DNA of 64,000 nt from Collinsella sp. OM04-5. Its GTDB lineage: Bacteria > Actinomycetota > Coriobacteriia > Coriobacteriales > Coriobacteriaceae. The stretch's first letter is position 1, and each line of letters begins with the position of its first letter. The translations under genes were made by a program, and so were the position numbers. The stretch spans positions 13,511-77,510 of the forward strand of contig NZ_QSUU01000014.1 in NCBI RefSeq assembly GCF_003439125.1, in the 5' to 3' direction. Positions 9,500 through 18,302 of the stretch are shown here, piece after piece. The notes under the pieces are model-generated. The model was not told where the DNA came from. It made no database searches and saw only the letters and a list, made by a program, of their open reading frames with translations.

Positions 9500-10639
9500 A
9501 TGGAACTCGATAAACAACAGATCAAGCGGCTGCGCGAACGCCATCACCGGCGCCACGGCATCCGCCCTGCCCATAGTGAGGCCATGGAGAACGCCACCCG
9601 CTTCCTAAAGCGCGCATTCAACATTCGCGAGGGACGCGCGCCCTATCACGTGATCCGCAAGCGTTTTGTAAACGGGGCGCGTCTGACCGGCTCCCACCTA
9701 TGCATCCTCATCATCGCCATGTTGATCGCGAGCATCGGCCTCGATATCGATTCGGACATCGCCATCGTGGGCGCCATGCTCATCTGCCCGCTCATGGGCT
9801 CGGTTCTTGCCATGGCATACGGCATTGCCACGCTCGACCGCGAGATTACCGTCGAAGCCGTCGCCAGCCTTGCGCTGCAAATGGCCTTTTGCCTGGTCAC
9901 ATCCACGTTGTACTTTAAGCTCTCGCCCCTTGGCACCACCACGGCCGCCATTATCGACAATTCGACACCAACTGTCTGGGACCTCGCTGTCGCGCTCGCC
10001 GGCGGCTTTGCAGGCGGCCTGGGCAACTCGCGCGACCAGGAACCCGCCACGCTCATCGCCGGTGTGGCCGTGGCGACCGCGCTCATGCCACCCCTGTGCG
10101 CGGCGGGCTACGGCATCGCCATCGCAAGCGGGTCGCTGTTTCTCTCGGCGCTTTACGAGTTTGGCATCAACGTGGTCTTTATCGCACTGGCTGCCGAAGC
10201 CGTACTACTTCTATTGCGTGTGCCGCTCAAGCGCGACCTCAACGGCGACGGTATTGTGACTGCTGAGGAAAATGCCGAGGTCGACGAGCTGTCACGCAAG
10301 GTGCGCCGCCGCATTATTGTGGGCACGGTGATCTTTGCCATCCCCTGCATCGTTATGACCGCGGGGTCTATTGGCTCGGCGCAGGTCGGCGTGCAGGACG
10401 GCTACGGCGTCACCGAGACCACACGCGAGCTTGCCGCGGTGCTGCCGGGCTTTAAGGATTACACCGTCGCCGTCGAGACCTCGGCCACCGAAGGGGACGA
10501 GGAAGGCATTGTAGAGCGCGAAATCGTCGCCCACGTGACGACGAGCGAGACACTCGGGGCACACGACCGTCACGTCGCCCGCAAGCTCATTGACCTCAAC
10601 GTGCCCGAGCTCGATCGCGTGGAGTTTGATGTGAAGTGA
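9500..10639 (+). CDS. DUF389 family membrane protein
   Basis: A 379-residue membrane protein of the DUF389/TIGR00341 family, of unknown function. After a basic N terminus the core runs from residue 60 to 230 with about six hydrophobic segments. It includes the conserved AIVGAMLICPLMGSVLAMAY and the GVAVATALMPPLCAAGYGIA block, the family hallmark. A charged loop with DLNGDGIVTAEENAEVDE, resembling an EF-hand, precedes a last membrane span. The C-terminal 80 residues form a soluble acidic domain. I start at ATG 9500 because GAGGTG lies six bases upstream, although the frame is open 49 codons earlier. It is divergent from the surface-protein gene. Confidence 0.82.
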   Translation: MELDKQQIKRLRERHHRRHGIRPAHSEAMENATRFLKRAFNIREGRAPYHVIRKRFVNGARLTGSHLCILIIAMLIASIGLDIDSDIAIVGAMLICPLMGSVLAMAYGIATLDREITVEAVASLALQMAFCLVTSTLYFKLSPLGTTTAAIIDNSTPTVWDLAVALAGGFAGGLGNSRDQEPATLIAGVAVATALMPPLCAAGYGIAIASGSLFLSALYEFGINVVFIALAAEAVLLLLRVPLKRDLNGDGIVTAEENAEVDELSRKVRRRIIVGTVIFAIPCIVMTAGSIGSAQVGVQDGYGVTETTRELAAVLPGFKDYTVAVETSATEGDEEGIVEREIVAHVTTSETLGAHDRHVARKLIDLNVPELDRVEFDVK

Positions 10640-10764
10640 TGCCGGCGCGGGATGAATGCTCGCACGGACGCAAGCCACGACAAGGCACAGACGCGATACG
10701 GACACGAGCAAATTGCGGGGTGCAGTTCACACCCGAGCCCCGCTCGCTGTTTTATTGCCGTGAA

Positions 10765-11214
10765 TCAACTGTCCGCATCGACATCGCCAGACTCCACCGT
10801 AAACGCCGGACCGGTACTCACCAGATAAAAACGGGTCACCCTGGTATCTCTAAATAGGTAGAGCAAGCCCTGATCGCGTCGGCGTGACAAGTACGCCACG
10901 TGGACCGCACCGAATTCTTCACCGTTTTCCTTCTTTAATATCAGGATGTTGGGGTCATCCGTACGCTTAAACTGCCCGTCTGTGCAGATTCCGTCTTGGT
11001 CGACCAGCTGCCATCGACAGTTGTCCTCCTCAAGAAAAGCCAGGGTTTCCCGACTCGTTTTGTCATCCCGATAGTAACCGTCAATGGCAAAGCCTTCGGA
11101 AACGCATTCCTGCATATAGGATGTTTCTCGATTTATAGCAAACTGCCCTGCAGCGCCCAGGAGCACAGCCAGGCAAACCACCGCAAGGGTTATCGAAATA
11201 ACACGGCGATCCAT
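10765..11214 (-). CDS. Hypothetical membrane-anchored extracytoplasmic protein
   Basis: A 149-residue protein I do not recognise. It begins MDRRVISITLAVVCLAVLLG, a single N-terminal membrane anchor or uncleaved signal, followed by a soluble domain of about 125 residues rich in charged and aromatic residues. Two cysteines (residues 37 and 67) could form a disulfide outside the cell. No ribosome site stands out before ATG 11214. It is followed by a weak GC hairpin near 10715, before the convergent DUF389 stop. It has no operon partners; the function is unknown. Confidence 0.6.
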   Translation of the reverse strand: MDRRVISITLAVVCLAVLLGAAGQFAINRETSYMQECVSEGFAIDGYYRDDKTSRETLAFLEEDNCRWQLVDQDGICTDGQFKRTDDPNILILKKENGEEFGAVHVAYLSRRRDQGLLYLFRDTRVTRFYLVSTGPAFTVESGDVDADS

Positions 11215-11695
11215 GTTAGCCCAACCGATAGTTGTTTAACGGAGCACAAAACATACCCGGAACCTCCGATATCAGGGCAAACGTCACCTACGGCCTGCCG
11301 GCAATCATATGTTTCCAACATCAAACCATATGGTTACAACTCGTTGGAGATAGGTTCCATGAACGGACGATAATTTGCGGCGAACGGCTACATATGTTCA
11401 TTATCTCAGGGTTCTGGAGGCAATTTTTGGTGCCACCGAGACGTTGTTTTCGGAAGTATGCGGCAAATTCCGGAGCCCTCGAGCACACCCCGGTTTTTCA
11501 CCAATAAAACCGCAGGTACAAAGCTTGGGCATATCCAGTGTGCTCGGCCTATTCAAATTTTGCCGCATACTTCCGAAATCCGAGTCCGCTGAAGGCGCCT
11601 GCAACGCTATTTACGCAACATATGTGCAATAAAAACGGGTGGCAGCCGGTACGGCTACCACCCGTTTGTCTCATATCCAGCACAAAGCAGGCCAG
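11215..11695. repeat. Intergenic region with a 20-bp inverted repeat and a terminator
   Basis: No gene is supported here. The region contains perfect 20-bp arms TTTCGGAAGTATGCGGCAAA (11448-11467) and its complement (11559-11578). Inside these are a second pair, GAGCACAC and GTGTGCTC. A terminator for the minus-strand activase gene follows at 11636. Confidence 0.7.
11636..11664 (-). terminator. Terminator of the dehydratase activase gene
   Basis: On the minus strand CGGGTGGTAGCC pairs with GGCTGCCACCCG and is followed by TTTTTATTG, 30 bases past the stop codon. Confidence 0.85.
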
Positions 11696-14600
11696 TTACT
11701 TCTTAATGCCGCGTCCCAGGCGCTCGGCGACCGATGCCACGGCCTCCTCGCTGGCCGGCCCGCAGCTCACACAGCCGTCATGAGCACGCATCTGGCCGGT
11801 GACCTCGTCCATCGCGAGCGGCGCCACCTTCTCGAGCTTAAAGCCCTTACCGGCGCGCATGTTCTCCTTGGCCACACTGATCATGAGCTTAATACGGTTG
11901 AGCTGGTTGACCTCGGATGCACCGGGGTCGTAGTCCACCGCGACGATGTTGCTCTCGGGGTGCTGACGGCGCAGCTCCTTGATCACGGCCTTACCCACCA
12001 CATGGTTAGGCAGGCACGCGAAGGGCTGCGTGCAGATGATGTTGGGCGCGCCATGATCGATCAGGTCGAGCATCTCGGCCGTGAGCAGCCAGCCCTCGCC
12101 CATGTTGTTGCACACCGAAAGCACCGTGCGGGCCTTGTCGGCCATGGTGCCGATGCGCTCGGGTGCCTCGAAGCGGCGGGACTTCTCGAGCATCTCCTCC
12201 ACCGGCGTGCGCATCCAGTCCACAAGCTTGATGAGCGCCTGCATGCCCGCACGCGTCGTGGCAGAGCTGCCTAGCTCGTCTTTTTGCAACTCAGCATTGC
12301 TCATGGAGTACAGAAAGAAGTCGAGCAGGCCCGGCACCACGGCCTCGCAGCCCTCGCGCTCGATGACATCGACCACGTGGTTGTTGGCCGTGGGGTGGAA
12401 CTTGACCAGGATCTCGCCGACCACGCCCACACGTGGCTTGGTGCCCTCGCCCACGAGCGGCATGGTGTCGAACGCGCGGATGGCCTCGCGGCACAGCTTG
12501 GTGTAGTTGTGCCTGTTGAACTTAGGCGCCAGCTTGCGGGCGCGCGCCATGTACTCCTCGTAGAGCGCGTTGGCGGCACCGGGCGTAGCCTCGTACGGGC
12601 GGCAACGATAGAGCATCTGCATCATCACGTCACCAAAGAGCACCGCGTAGACTGCTTGCTTGAGCAGCGCCGGCGTAATCTTAAAGCCGGGGTTGTCCTC
12701 GCCGAGCGCCACGGCCGAAAGCGAGATCACCGGGATCTCGGGGTGGCCGCTCTCGCGCAGGGCCTTGCGGATGAGCGCGATGTAGTTGGTGGCACGGCAG
12801 CCGCCGCCGGTCTGGCTGATAACCACGGCCGTCTTGGACAGATCGTACCTGCCGCTCTCGATGGCCTCCATAATCTGGCCCGTTACCAGGATCGACGGGT
12901 AGCAAATGTCATTGTTCACGTAGCGCAGGCCGGCCTCGACGGCATCGTGATCGGTCGAGGGCAGCAGCTCCAAGTTGTAGCCGGCACCGCGGAACACCTC
13001 TTTGACCAGGTCAAAGTGGATCGGCGCCATCTGCGGGCACAGGATGGTGTAGCCCTCCTCGCGCATCTGCTCGGTAAAGGGCACCTTGGGCCACGCGGTC
13101 GAGGCGCTTTCACGCTGCGCCTCGAACGTGTACTTGCGGCTCGCGAACGCGGGGGCATCCTTGGAGGGAGCCACCGGCGCGGCATCGCCCTGCTCGTAGG
13201 CCTCGCCCGCGGCCGTGGCCTCGGCCAGGCGCTCGGCCTCCTGGTCCTTAAGCGCGGCCATGAGCGAGCGGATGCGGATGCGCGCGGCACCCAGGTTGGA
13301 TACCTCGTCGATCTTGAGCACGGTGTAGATCTTGCCGCTGGCTTCCAGAATCTCCTGCACCTGATCGGTGGTCAGGGCGTCCAGACCGCAGCCGAAAGAG
13401 TTGAGCTGGATCAGGTCCAGGTCGTTGCGCATCGTCACAAAACGGGCGACGGCGTACAGGCGGCTGTGGTACATCCACTGGTCGACGACGCGGATGGGGC
13501 GCTCGGGCTTCACGAGATGCGCGAGCGAATCCTCGGTAAAGACAGCAAAGCCAAAGCTCGAGATAAGCTCAGGCAGGGCGTGGTTGATCTCGGGGTCGTT
13601 ATGGTAGGGGCGGCCGGCGAGCACAATGCCATGGCCACCGTGGTCCTCGACCCACTTAAGGGCCTCCTCGCCCATGGTCTGGATGTCCTCGTGGAAACGC
13701 GCGTCGGCCTCAAAGGCGGCGTTGACGGCGGCATCGACCTCGGAGCGCGTGATCTTGGGTCCACGCACGCGACCGCGACCGGCTTGCGCATCGGCCACAC
13801 GGTCGACGGCGAGCACCTGGTACAGACGGCGCTTGAGCTCGGTCTTATCGTGATAGGGCACAAACGGGTACAGGAACTCGATGTTCTGCTCGCGGATCTC
13901 GTCGATGTTGAGCGCCAGCGCCGTGGGATAGCTCATGACGATGGGGCAGTTGTAGCAGTTACCGGCGGTCGGGTCCTCCTTGCGCTCCCAGCGCACGCAC
14001 GGCATCCAGATAAAGTCGACGTCACGGTCGATGAGGTTCATCACATGGCCGTGGCTCATCTTTGCCGGGTAGCACACGCTCTCGGACGGCATGGACTCGA
14101 TGCCCGCCTGGTAGGTCTTCTTGCTCGACTGGTCGGACAGCTGCACGCTAAAGCCCAAGCGCGTAAAGAACGCATGCCAGAAGGGGTAGTTCTCGTACAT
14201 GTTGAGCGCGCGCGGGATGCCGACGGTACCACGCGGGGCCTCGTCGGGGCTCAGTACCTCGCGGTCAAAGAGCAGCTCGTTTTTCTTTTTGAAGAGGTTG
14301 GGTGCCTCGGTCTTCTGCTTTTTGTGGCCGGCGCCCTTCTCGCAGCGGTTGCCGGTGATAAAGCGCCTGCCGCCGCCAAAGTCGTTGACGGTAAGCTGGC
14401 AGTTGTTAGAGCAACGGCCGCAGCGGACGTGCTTTTGCGTCACAGTGAGGTGCGCGATGTCCTCGGCCGAGAGGATGGTCGAGGTGCCGTCGGCGCCGGC
14501 GCGATCGCGGGCGAGCAGGGCCGCACCATAGGCGCCCATGCATCCGGCGATGTCGGGGCGCACGGCGTGCACGCCGGTGAGCTGCTCAAATGCACGCAGC

Positions 14601-16486
14601 GTGGCGTCGGACATAAAGGTGCCGCCCTGGACGATCACCTGGCTGCCGATCTCCTTGGGGTCGCGCAGCTTAATGACCTTGAACAGGGCATTCTTGATGA
14701 CGGAATAAGACAGGCCGGCCGCGATGTCGCCCACCGTGGCGCCTTCCTTTTGCGCCTGCTTGACGCGCGAGTTCATAAAGACCGTGCAGCGGCTGCCCAG
14801 GTCGACGGGGGCCTTGGCATGGATGGCGGCATCGGCGAACGCGCGCACGTCCATGTTCATAGAGACGGCGAAACTCTCGATAAAGCTACCGCAACCCGAC
14901 GAACAGGCCTCGTTGAGCATGATGTGCTCAATCACGCCGTCCTTGACGCGCAGGCACTTCATGTCCTGGCCGCCGATGTCCAGGATAAACTCGACGCCGG
15001 GCAGGAATGCCTTGGCGCCGCGCAGGTGCGCGACGGTCTCGATCTCGCCGGAATCGGCCTTGAGGGCCTCGATGAGCAGCGCCTCGCCGTAGCCCGTGGT
15101 GGTCACGTGGCCGATGGTGCAGCCGGCAGGGATGTGATTGTAGAAATCGGCCATGATGACCTTGGCCGTGCCCAGGATGTCGCCGTTGTTGTTGCCGTAC
15201 CAGGTGTGCAACAGCTGGCCGTCCTCGCCCACGAGCGCGGCCTTCATGGTAGTGGAGCCGGCGTCGATGCCGATGAACACGCGGCCGGTGTAGCCGTCGA
15301 GCTTACCCTTGGGGACGACTTCCTGGTCGTGGCGGTTCTTGAACTCGGCAAAGTCCTCGTCGGTGGCAAAGAGCGGATCCAGGCGCTCGACCTCGGCACC
15401 CTGCGTGTCACCCAGGCTGTCGATGGCCTCGATAAGCTGCGGGAACGTGCTGAGCTTGTTGGACTCGTGCGCCATGGCAGCGCCGCTCGCCACAAACAGG
15501 TGGGCGTTTTGGGGCACAATGCGGTGCTCCTCGTCCAGGTTGAGCGTGAGGTAGAAGCGGTGGCGCAACTCGGAGAGATACTGCAGCGGGCCGCCCAGGA
15601 AGGCGACGTTACCGCGAATGGGACGGCCGCACGCCAGGCCCGAGATGGTCTGGGTCACGACGGCCTGGAAGATGGAAGCGGCGACGTCCTCGGGGCGGGC
15701 GCCCTCGTTGAGGAGCGGCTGCACGTCGGTCTTGGCAAAGACGCCGCAACGGCTGGCGATGGGATAGATGGTGGTGGCGTTGGCCGCGAGCTCGTTGAGG
15801 CCGCTCGCGTCGGTGTGCAGCAGAGTGGCCATCTGATCGATGAACGCGCCCGTGCCGCCGGCGCAGGTGCCGTTCATGCGCTGCTCGATGCCGTTGTCAA
15901 AGTAGATGATCTTGGCGTCCTCACCGCCCAGCTCGATGGCGACATCGGTGGCCGGGATAAGGGTCTCGACGGCGCGTTTGCTGGCGATGACCTCCTGGAC
16001 AAACTCCAAGTCGAGCCACTGGGACAGCAGCAGACCGCCCGAGCCGGTGATGGCGCAGGTCATCTGGGCCGTCGGCAGCACAGTCGCGGCGCCCTCGAAC
16101 AGATCGCGGGCGCAGGCACGGACGTCGGTGTGGTGGCGCTGGTACTTGGCGTAGACGATCTGGTTGTCATCGTTGAGCACGGCAAGCTTGACGGTGGTGG
16201 AGCCCACGTCGATGCCCAGGTGCAGGTTGCCGCGGGCGGCCTCGGGGTTGAAGATCGCGCCTTCGGGGGCGTGGGCGGCGGTGGCGGTTACGGACTCGGC
16301 AACGTTGGGCGTGGCTGCGTCAGCGGTGAGCGTCTCCCCTGCCGCGTTCTTGGCATCGGCAACTGCCTCGGCAACTTTCTCGGCAGCCGCGGTCGCGGCC
16401 TTCTGCGCGGCGTCCACCACGGCGGGCGCGGCCTCGCGTGCGGCAGCGACCATACGATCCTTGATGCCCTCGACGAGTTTGCTCAT
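11696..16486 (-). CDS. Giant BadF/BcrA-HgdB type 2-hydroxyacyl-CoA dehydratase activase-related protein
   Basis: A 1596-residue protein. In the related dehydratase and benzoyl-CoA reductase systems, ASKHA-fold activases use ATP to drive a low-potential electron from a 4Fe-4S cluster into a dehydratase. Residues 1-85 are an Ala-rich helix. Two activase domains follow: LGIDVGSTTVKLAVL with NGTCAGGTGAF and ASRCGVF (about 90-350), and FIGIDAGSTTMKAAL with NEACSSGCGSF and GSRCTVF (about 395-660). A cysteine cluster CGRCSNNC, with a later RCEKGAG, lies near residue 690. DUF2229 and HgdB-like dehydratase segments make up the C-terminal half. Electron donor and substrate are unknown. The TetR gene lies 11 bases upstream. 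Confidence 0.88.
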   Translation of the reverse strand: MSKLVEGIKDRMVAAAREAAPAVVDAAQKAATAAAEKVAEAVADAKNAAGETLTADAATPNVAESVTATAAHAPEGAIFNPEAARGNLHLGIDVGSTTVKLAVLNDDNQIVYAKYQRHHTDVRACARDLFEGAATVLPTAQMTCAITGSGGLLLSQWLDLEFVQEVIASKRAVETLIPATDVAIELGGEDAKIIYFDNGIEQRMNGTCAGGTGAFIDQMATLLHTDASGLNELAANATTIYPIASRCGVFAKTDVQPLLNEGARPEDVAASIFQAVVTQTISGLACGRPIRGNVAFLGGPLQYLSELRHRFYLTLNLDEEHRIVPQNAHLFVASGAAMAHESNKLSTFPQLIEAIDSLGDTQGAEVERLDPLFATDEDFAEFKNRHDQEVVPKGKLDGYTGRVFIGIDAGSTTMKAALVGEDGQLLHTWYGNNNGDILGTAKVIMADFYNHIPAGCTIGHVTTTGYGEALLIEALKADSGEIETVAHLRGAKAFLPGVEFILDIGGQDMKCLRVKDGVIEHIMLNEACSSGCGSFIESFAVSMNMDVRAFADAAIHAKAPVDLGSRCTVFMNSRVKQAQKEGATVGDIAAGLSYSVIKNALFKVIKLRDPKEIGSQVIVQGGTFMSDATLRAFEQLTGVHAVRPDIAGCMGAYGAALLARDRAGADGTSTILSAEDIAHLTVTQKHVRCGRCSNNCQLTVNDFGGGRRFITGNRCEKGAGHKKQKTEAPNLFKKKNELLFDREVLSPDEAPRGTVGIPRALNMYENYPFWHAFFTRLGFSVQLSDQSSKKTYQAGIESMPSESVCYPAKMSHGHVMNLIDRDVDFIWMPCVRWERKEDPTAGNCYNCPIVMSYPTALALNIDEIREQNIEFLYPFVPYHDKTELKRRLYQVLAVDRVADAQAGRGRVRGPKITRSEVDAAVNAAFEADARFHEDIQTMGEEALKWVEDHGGHGIVLAGRPYHNDPEINHALPELISSFGFAVFTEDSLAHLVKPERPIRVVDQWMYHSRLYAVARFVTMRNDLDLIQLNSFGCGLDALTTDQVQEILEASGKIYTVLKIDEVSNLGAARIRIRSLMAALKDQEAERLAEATAAGEAYEQGDAAPVAPSKDAPAFASRKYTFEAQRESASTAWPKVPFTEQMREEGYTILCPQMAPIHFDLVKEVFRGAGYNLELLPSTDHDAVEAGLRYVNNDICYPSILVTGQIMEAIESGRYDLSKTAVVISQTGGGCRATNYIALIRKALRESGHPEIPVISLSAVALGEDNPGFKITPALLKQAVYAVLFGDVMMQMLYRCRPYEATPGAANALYEEYMARARKLAPKFNRHNYTKLCREAIRAFDTMPLVGEGTKPRVGVVGEILVKFHPTANNHVVDVIEREGCEAVVPGLLDFFLYSMSNAELQKDELGSSATTRAGMQALIKLVDWMRTPVEEMLEKSRRFEAPERIGTMADKARTVLSVCNNMGEGWLLTAEMLDLIDHGAPNIICTQPFACLPNHVVGKAVIKELRRQHPESNIVAVDYDPGASEVNQLNRIKLMISVAKENMRAGKGFKLEKVAPLAMDEVTGQMRAHDGCVSCGPASEEAVASVAERLGRGIKK

Positions 16487-16497
16487 TGTCTCTCCTC

Positions 16498-17208
16498 TTA
16501 GTTGTTGGACTCGACGGTTGCGGCGGTGTCGACCGCGTCCTCGAGCTGCAAGTTCAATAGCTTCATGCCGTATTCCGGCACGTTGATATCGATGGGTTGG
16601 CCATACAGGTCACCAGGGCGCACAAAAGCGAGCACCGTCATAATGCGCGCCATGGCCTCGGGCGATTCGGTGAGCCCACGCTCAAACCAGCGCTGAATCA
16701 TGCCGACCTCGGCGCTCACGACGTAGGTGACGTAGTAGTCAAAGAACGTGCCCAGCGCCAGGCCCAAAATGCCCGTCTGCGCACGCGGCACCACAGCCTC
16801 ACGCGCGGTGTCGATGATCCTTTTAATGAAGGCCTGGTCGCCGCCCGGACCCAGCAGCGCACCGATTAAGTCGCGGTTGGCCGCAAGATAGCGCAGCAGT
16901 TCAACCGAACCGGGCGCCGGCTCGAGTTCATCGATGTTGTGGTAGAGATCGGGCAGCTGAGCTGCGGTGATGAGCTCAATGCGTTCACGGATCTCGGCCA
17001 GCAAGCCGTCCTCGATTTGATTGATGAAGTCGGGGATATCGCGGTAGTGCGAATAGAACGTGCGGCGCGTAAGGCCGGCGCGCTCGGTGAGCGACGCGAC
17101 ATTAATGCGCGAAAGGTCGCCGCTTTCGGCAAGCTCGCTGGCAAGTGCCTGGCGAAGGGCACGCTGCGAGCGAAGGGACCGGCGATCGCATTTCTCGAGC
17201 TGGGACAA
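16498..17208 (-). CDS. TetR family transcriptional regulator
   Basis: A 236-residue regulator with an N-terminal helix-turn-helix at residues 25-60 (INVASLTERAGLTRRTFYSH) and a helical ligand domain with a TetR_C_7-like pattern. It starts with TTG at 17208 behind GGAGGAC. Its stop lies 11 bases before the activase start, and the activase ribosome site sits in that gap, so the two genes form one transcript. Two palindromes 21 bp apart in its upstream region (17242-17274) are likely its own operator. The ligand is unknown; by position it controls the activase. Confidence 0.9.
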   Translation of the reverse strand: MSQLEKCDRRSLRSQRALRQALASELAESGDLSRINVASLTERAGLTRRTFYSHYRDIPDFINQIEDGLLAEIRERIELITAAQLPDLYHNIDELEPAPGSVELLRYLAANRDLIGALLGPGGDQAFIKRIIDTAREAVVPRAQTGILGLALGTFFDYYVTYVVSAEVGMIQRWFERGLTESPEAMARIMTVLAFVRPGDLYGQPIDINVPEYGMKLLNLQLEDAVDTAATVESNN

Positions 17209-17241
17209 GCGTCCTCCTTGTTACTCAGCCTGTGCGCTATT

Positions 17242-17274
17242 GCACAGTGCGAGTATTATTGCACACCGTGTGCA
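17242..17274 (-). promoter_or_regulatory. Putative TetR operator: two palindromes
   Basis: GCACAGTGC (17242-17250) and the perfect 15-bp palindrome TGCACACCGTGTGCA (17260-17274) share the GCAC/GTGC core. Their centres are 21 bp apart, two helical turns. On the minus strand TAATAC between them could be a -10 box for the regulator gene. Confidence 0.6.
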
Positions 17275-17298
17275 TCAACACGTAAAGGCAATATTTGG

Positions 17299-17331
17299 AA
17301 TGTGACGAGGGGGCAGTCCCTTTGTCACATT
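17299..17331. repeat. Hairpin, GGGACAGG-loop family, variant
   Basis: AATGTGAC and GTCACATT arms enclose GAGGGGGCAGTCCCTTT. The repeat overlaps the last base pairs of the HAD gene, including its TAA, and may terminate it. Confidence 0.6.
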
Positions 17332-18193
17332 ATTCGATGATGGTGCGGGAGCTCTGCTTATGCATGGTGGCGAGCATGTGTTTGGGGACGGCGTGGACCA
17401 TGCAGCTGCCGATAGTTGCGCTCGCGGCGACCTTGGCTGCATCGCTAGCGTTTTTGGTCGCGTAGCTGTGGCGGAAACGCTTGAGCATGGCGATGTCGTT
17501 TCCGCCGTCGCCATAAACCGCGACCTCGTCCTCGGCAATGCCGTAGTAGCCCGCCAGCCAGGCCACACTCTCGCCCTTGTTACACGCCACGTCCGTGATC
17601 TCGAACATCACCGGATCGAACGGCGCGTTGACCACACGGTCCGAGCGCTCGGCAAGATACGCCTTAAGGTCGCGCTCCAGCTCGGGCGAGGTCACGCGAC
17701 AATTGATCTTGCATACATCGTGGCGCAGGATGTCACCGATCGACTGGTCGAAATACTGCTCCTCGTGATACCCGCCGCGCGCACGCATGCCGCGCATCAC
17801 GATGCGCTTGATGGGACTGTCCTTTTTAAAGCCCGCCTGATGCATCTCGAACGAACCGCTCGAGTACATGCCATCGGGCGTGGAACAATCAAAGCAAATG
17901 TCCGGGAACGCCTTGAGCAGTTCCTCAGTGACCTGCGGATCGATGGTCCAAGTCTTGAGCACCTCGCCATGGCTGTCGCGCACGATGGATCCATTGGAGC
18001 AGCAGGCGTCAAGCGCCAAGCCCGTAAAGCCATGCTCGCCGATCGGCAACGTCGAGCGTCCAGTCGCGGGAACCACGTGCAGGCCAGCCACAGCCAGCTC
18101 GCGAATGGCGCGGCGGATGGTCCCATCCGCCTCGTGCAGGGCGTTCAGCAGCGTTCCGTCTAAGTCACTCGCGAACATCTTGATCATGGACAT
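17330..18193 (-). CDS. HAD superfamily (Cof-type) phosphatase
   Basis: A 287-residue Cof-like sugar/nucleotide phosphatase. It has motif I DLDGTLL (nucleophile and acid/base aspartates) at residue 8, motif II near PATGRST, a C2-type cap in the middle and the C-terminal motif IV GDGGNDIAML. The second residue of that motif is D-G-G rather than the usual D-G-x. I start at ATG 18193; another ATG two codons later is equally possible, as AGGAG sits 4 and 10 bases from them. The ribosome site and start codon lie inside a perfect 21-bp inverted repeat (18188-18241), which could fold them away in a long transcript. Confidence 0.87.
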   Translation of the reverse strand: MSMIKMFASDLDGTLLNALHEADGTIRRAIRELAVAGLHVVPATGRSTLPIGEHGFTGLALDACCSNGSIVRDSHGEVLKTWTIDPQVTEELLKAFPDICFDCSTPDGMYSSGSFEMHQAGFKKDSPIKRIVMRGMRARGGYHEEQYFDQSIGDILRHDVCKINCRVTSPELERDLKAYLAERSDRVVNAPFDPVMFEITDVACNKGESVAWLAGYYGIAEDEVAVYGDGGNDIAMLKRFRHSYATKNASDAAKVAASATIGSCMVHAVPKHMLATMHKQSSRTIIE

Positions 18194-18241
18194 GCCTCTC
18201 CTTCGTCTGCCCGATATTGTAGACGAAGGAGAGGCATGTCC
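18188..18241 (-). repeat. 21-bp inverted repeat covering the HAD ribosome site and start
   Basis: The arms at 18188-18208 and 18221-18241 are perfect complements with a 12-base loop. In the minus-strand RNA the 3' arm contains AGGAGAGGC and the ATG, so the start would be buried. It also sits about 60 bases past the MFS stop and could act as a terminator. Confidence 0.8.
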
Positions 18242-18302
18242 AAACAATGCCGTCCCGGCGCGGCGTACCACCGCCTTCACAAATTCACGGTGCCCCAGCG
18301 CG

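Noticed and set aside
12284..16501. 1405-codon open frame on the plus strand
   Set aside because: It lies wholly antisense to the dehydratase activase gene, whose motifs are unambiguous. High GC third positions in the real frame keep the opposite frame open; it has no ribosome site or recognisable domain.
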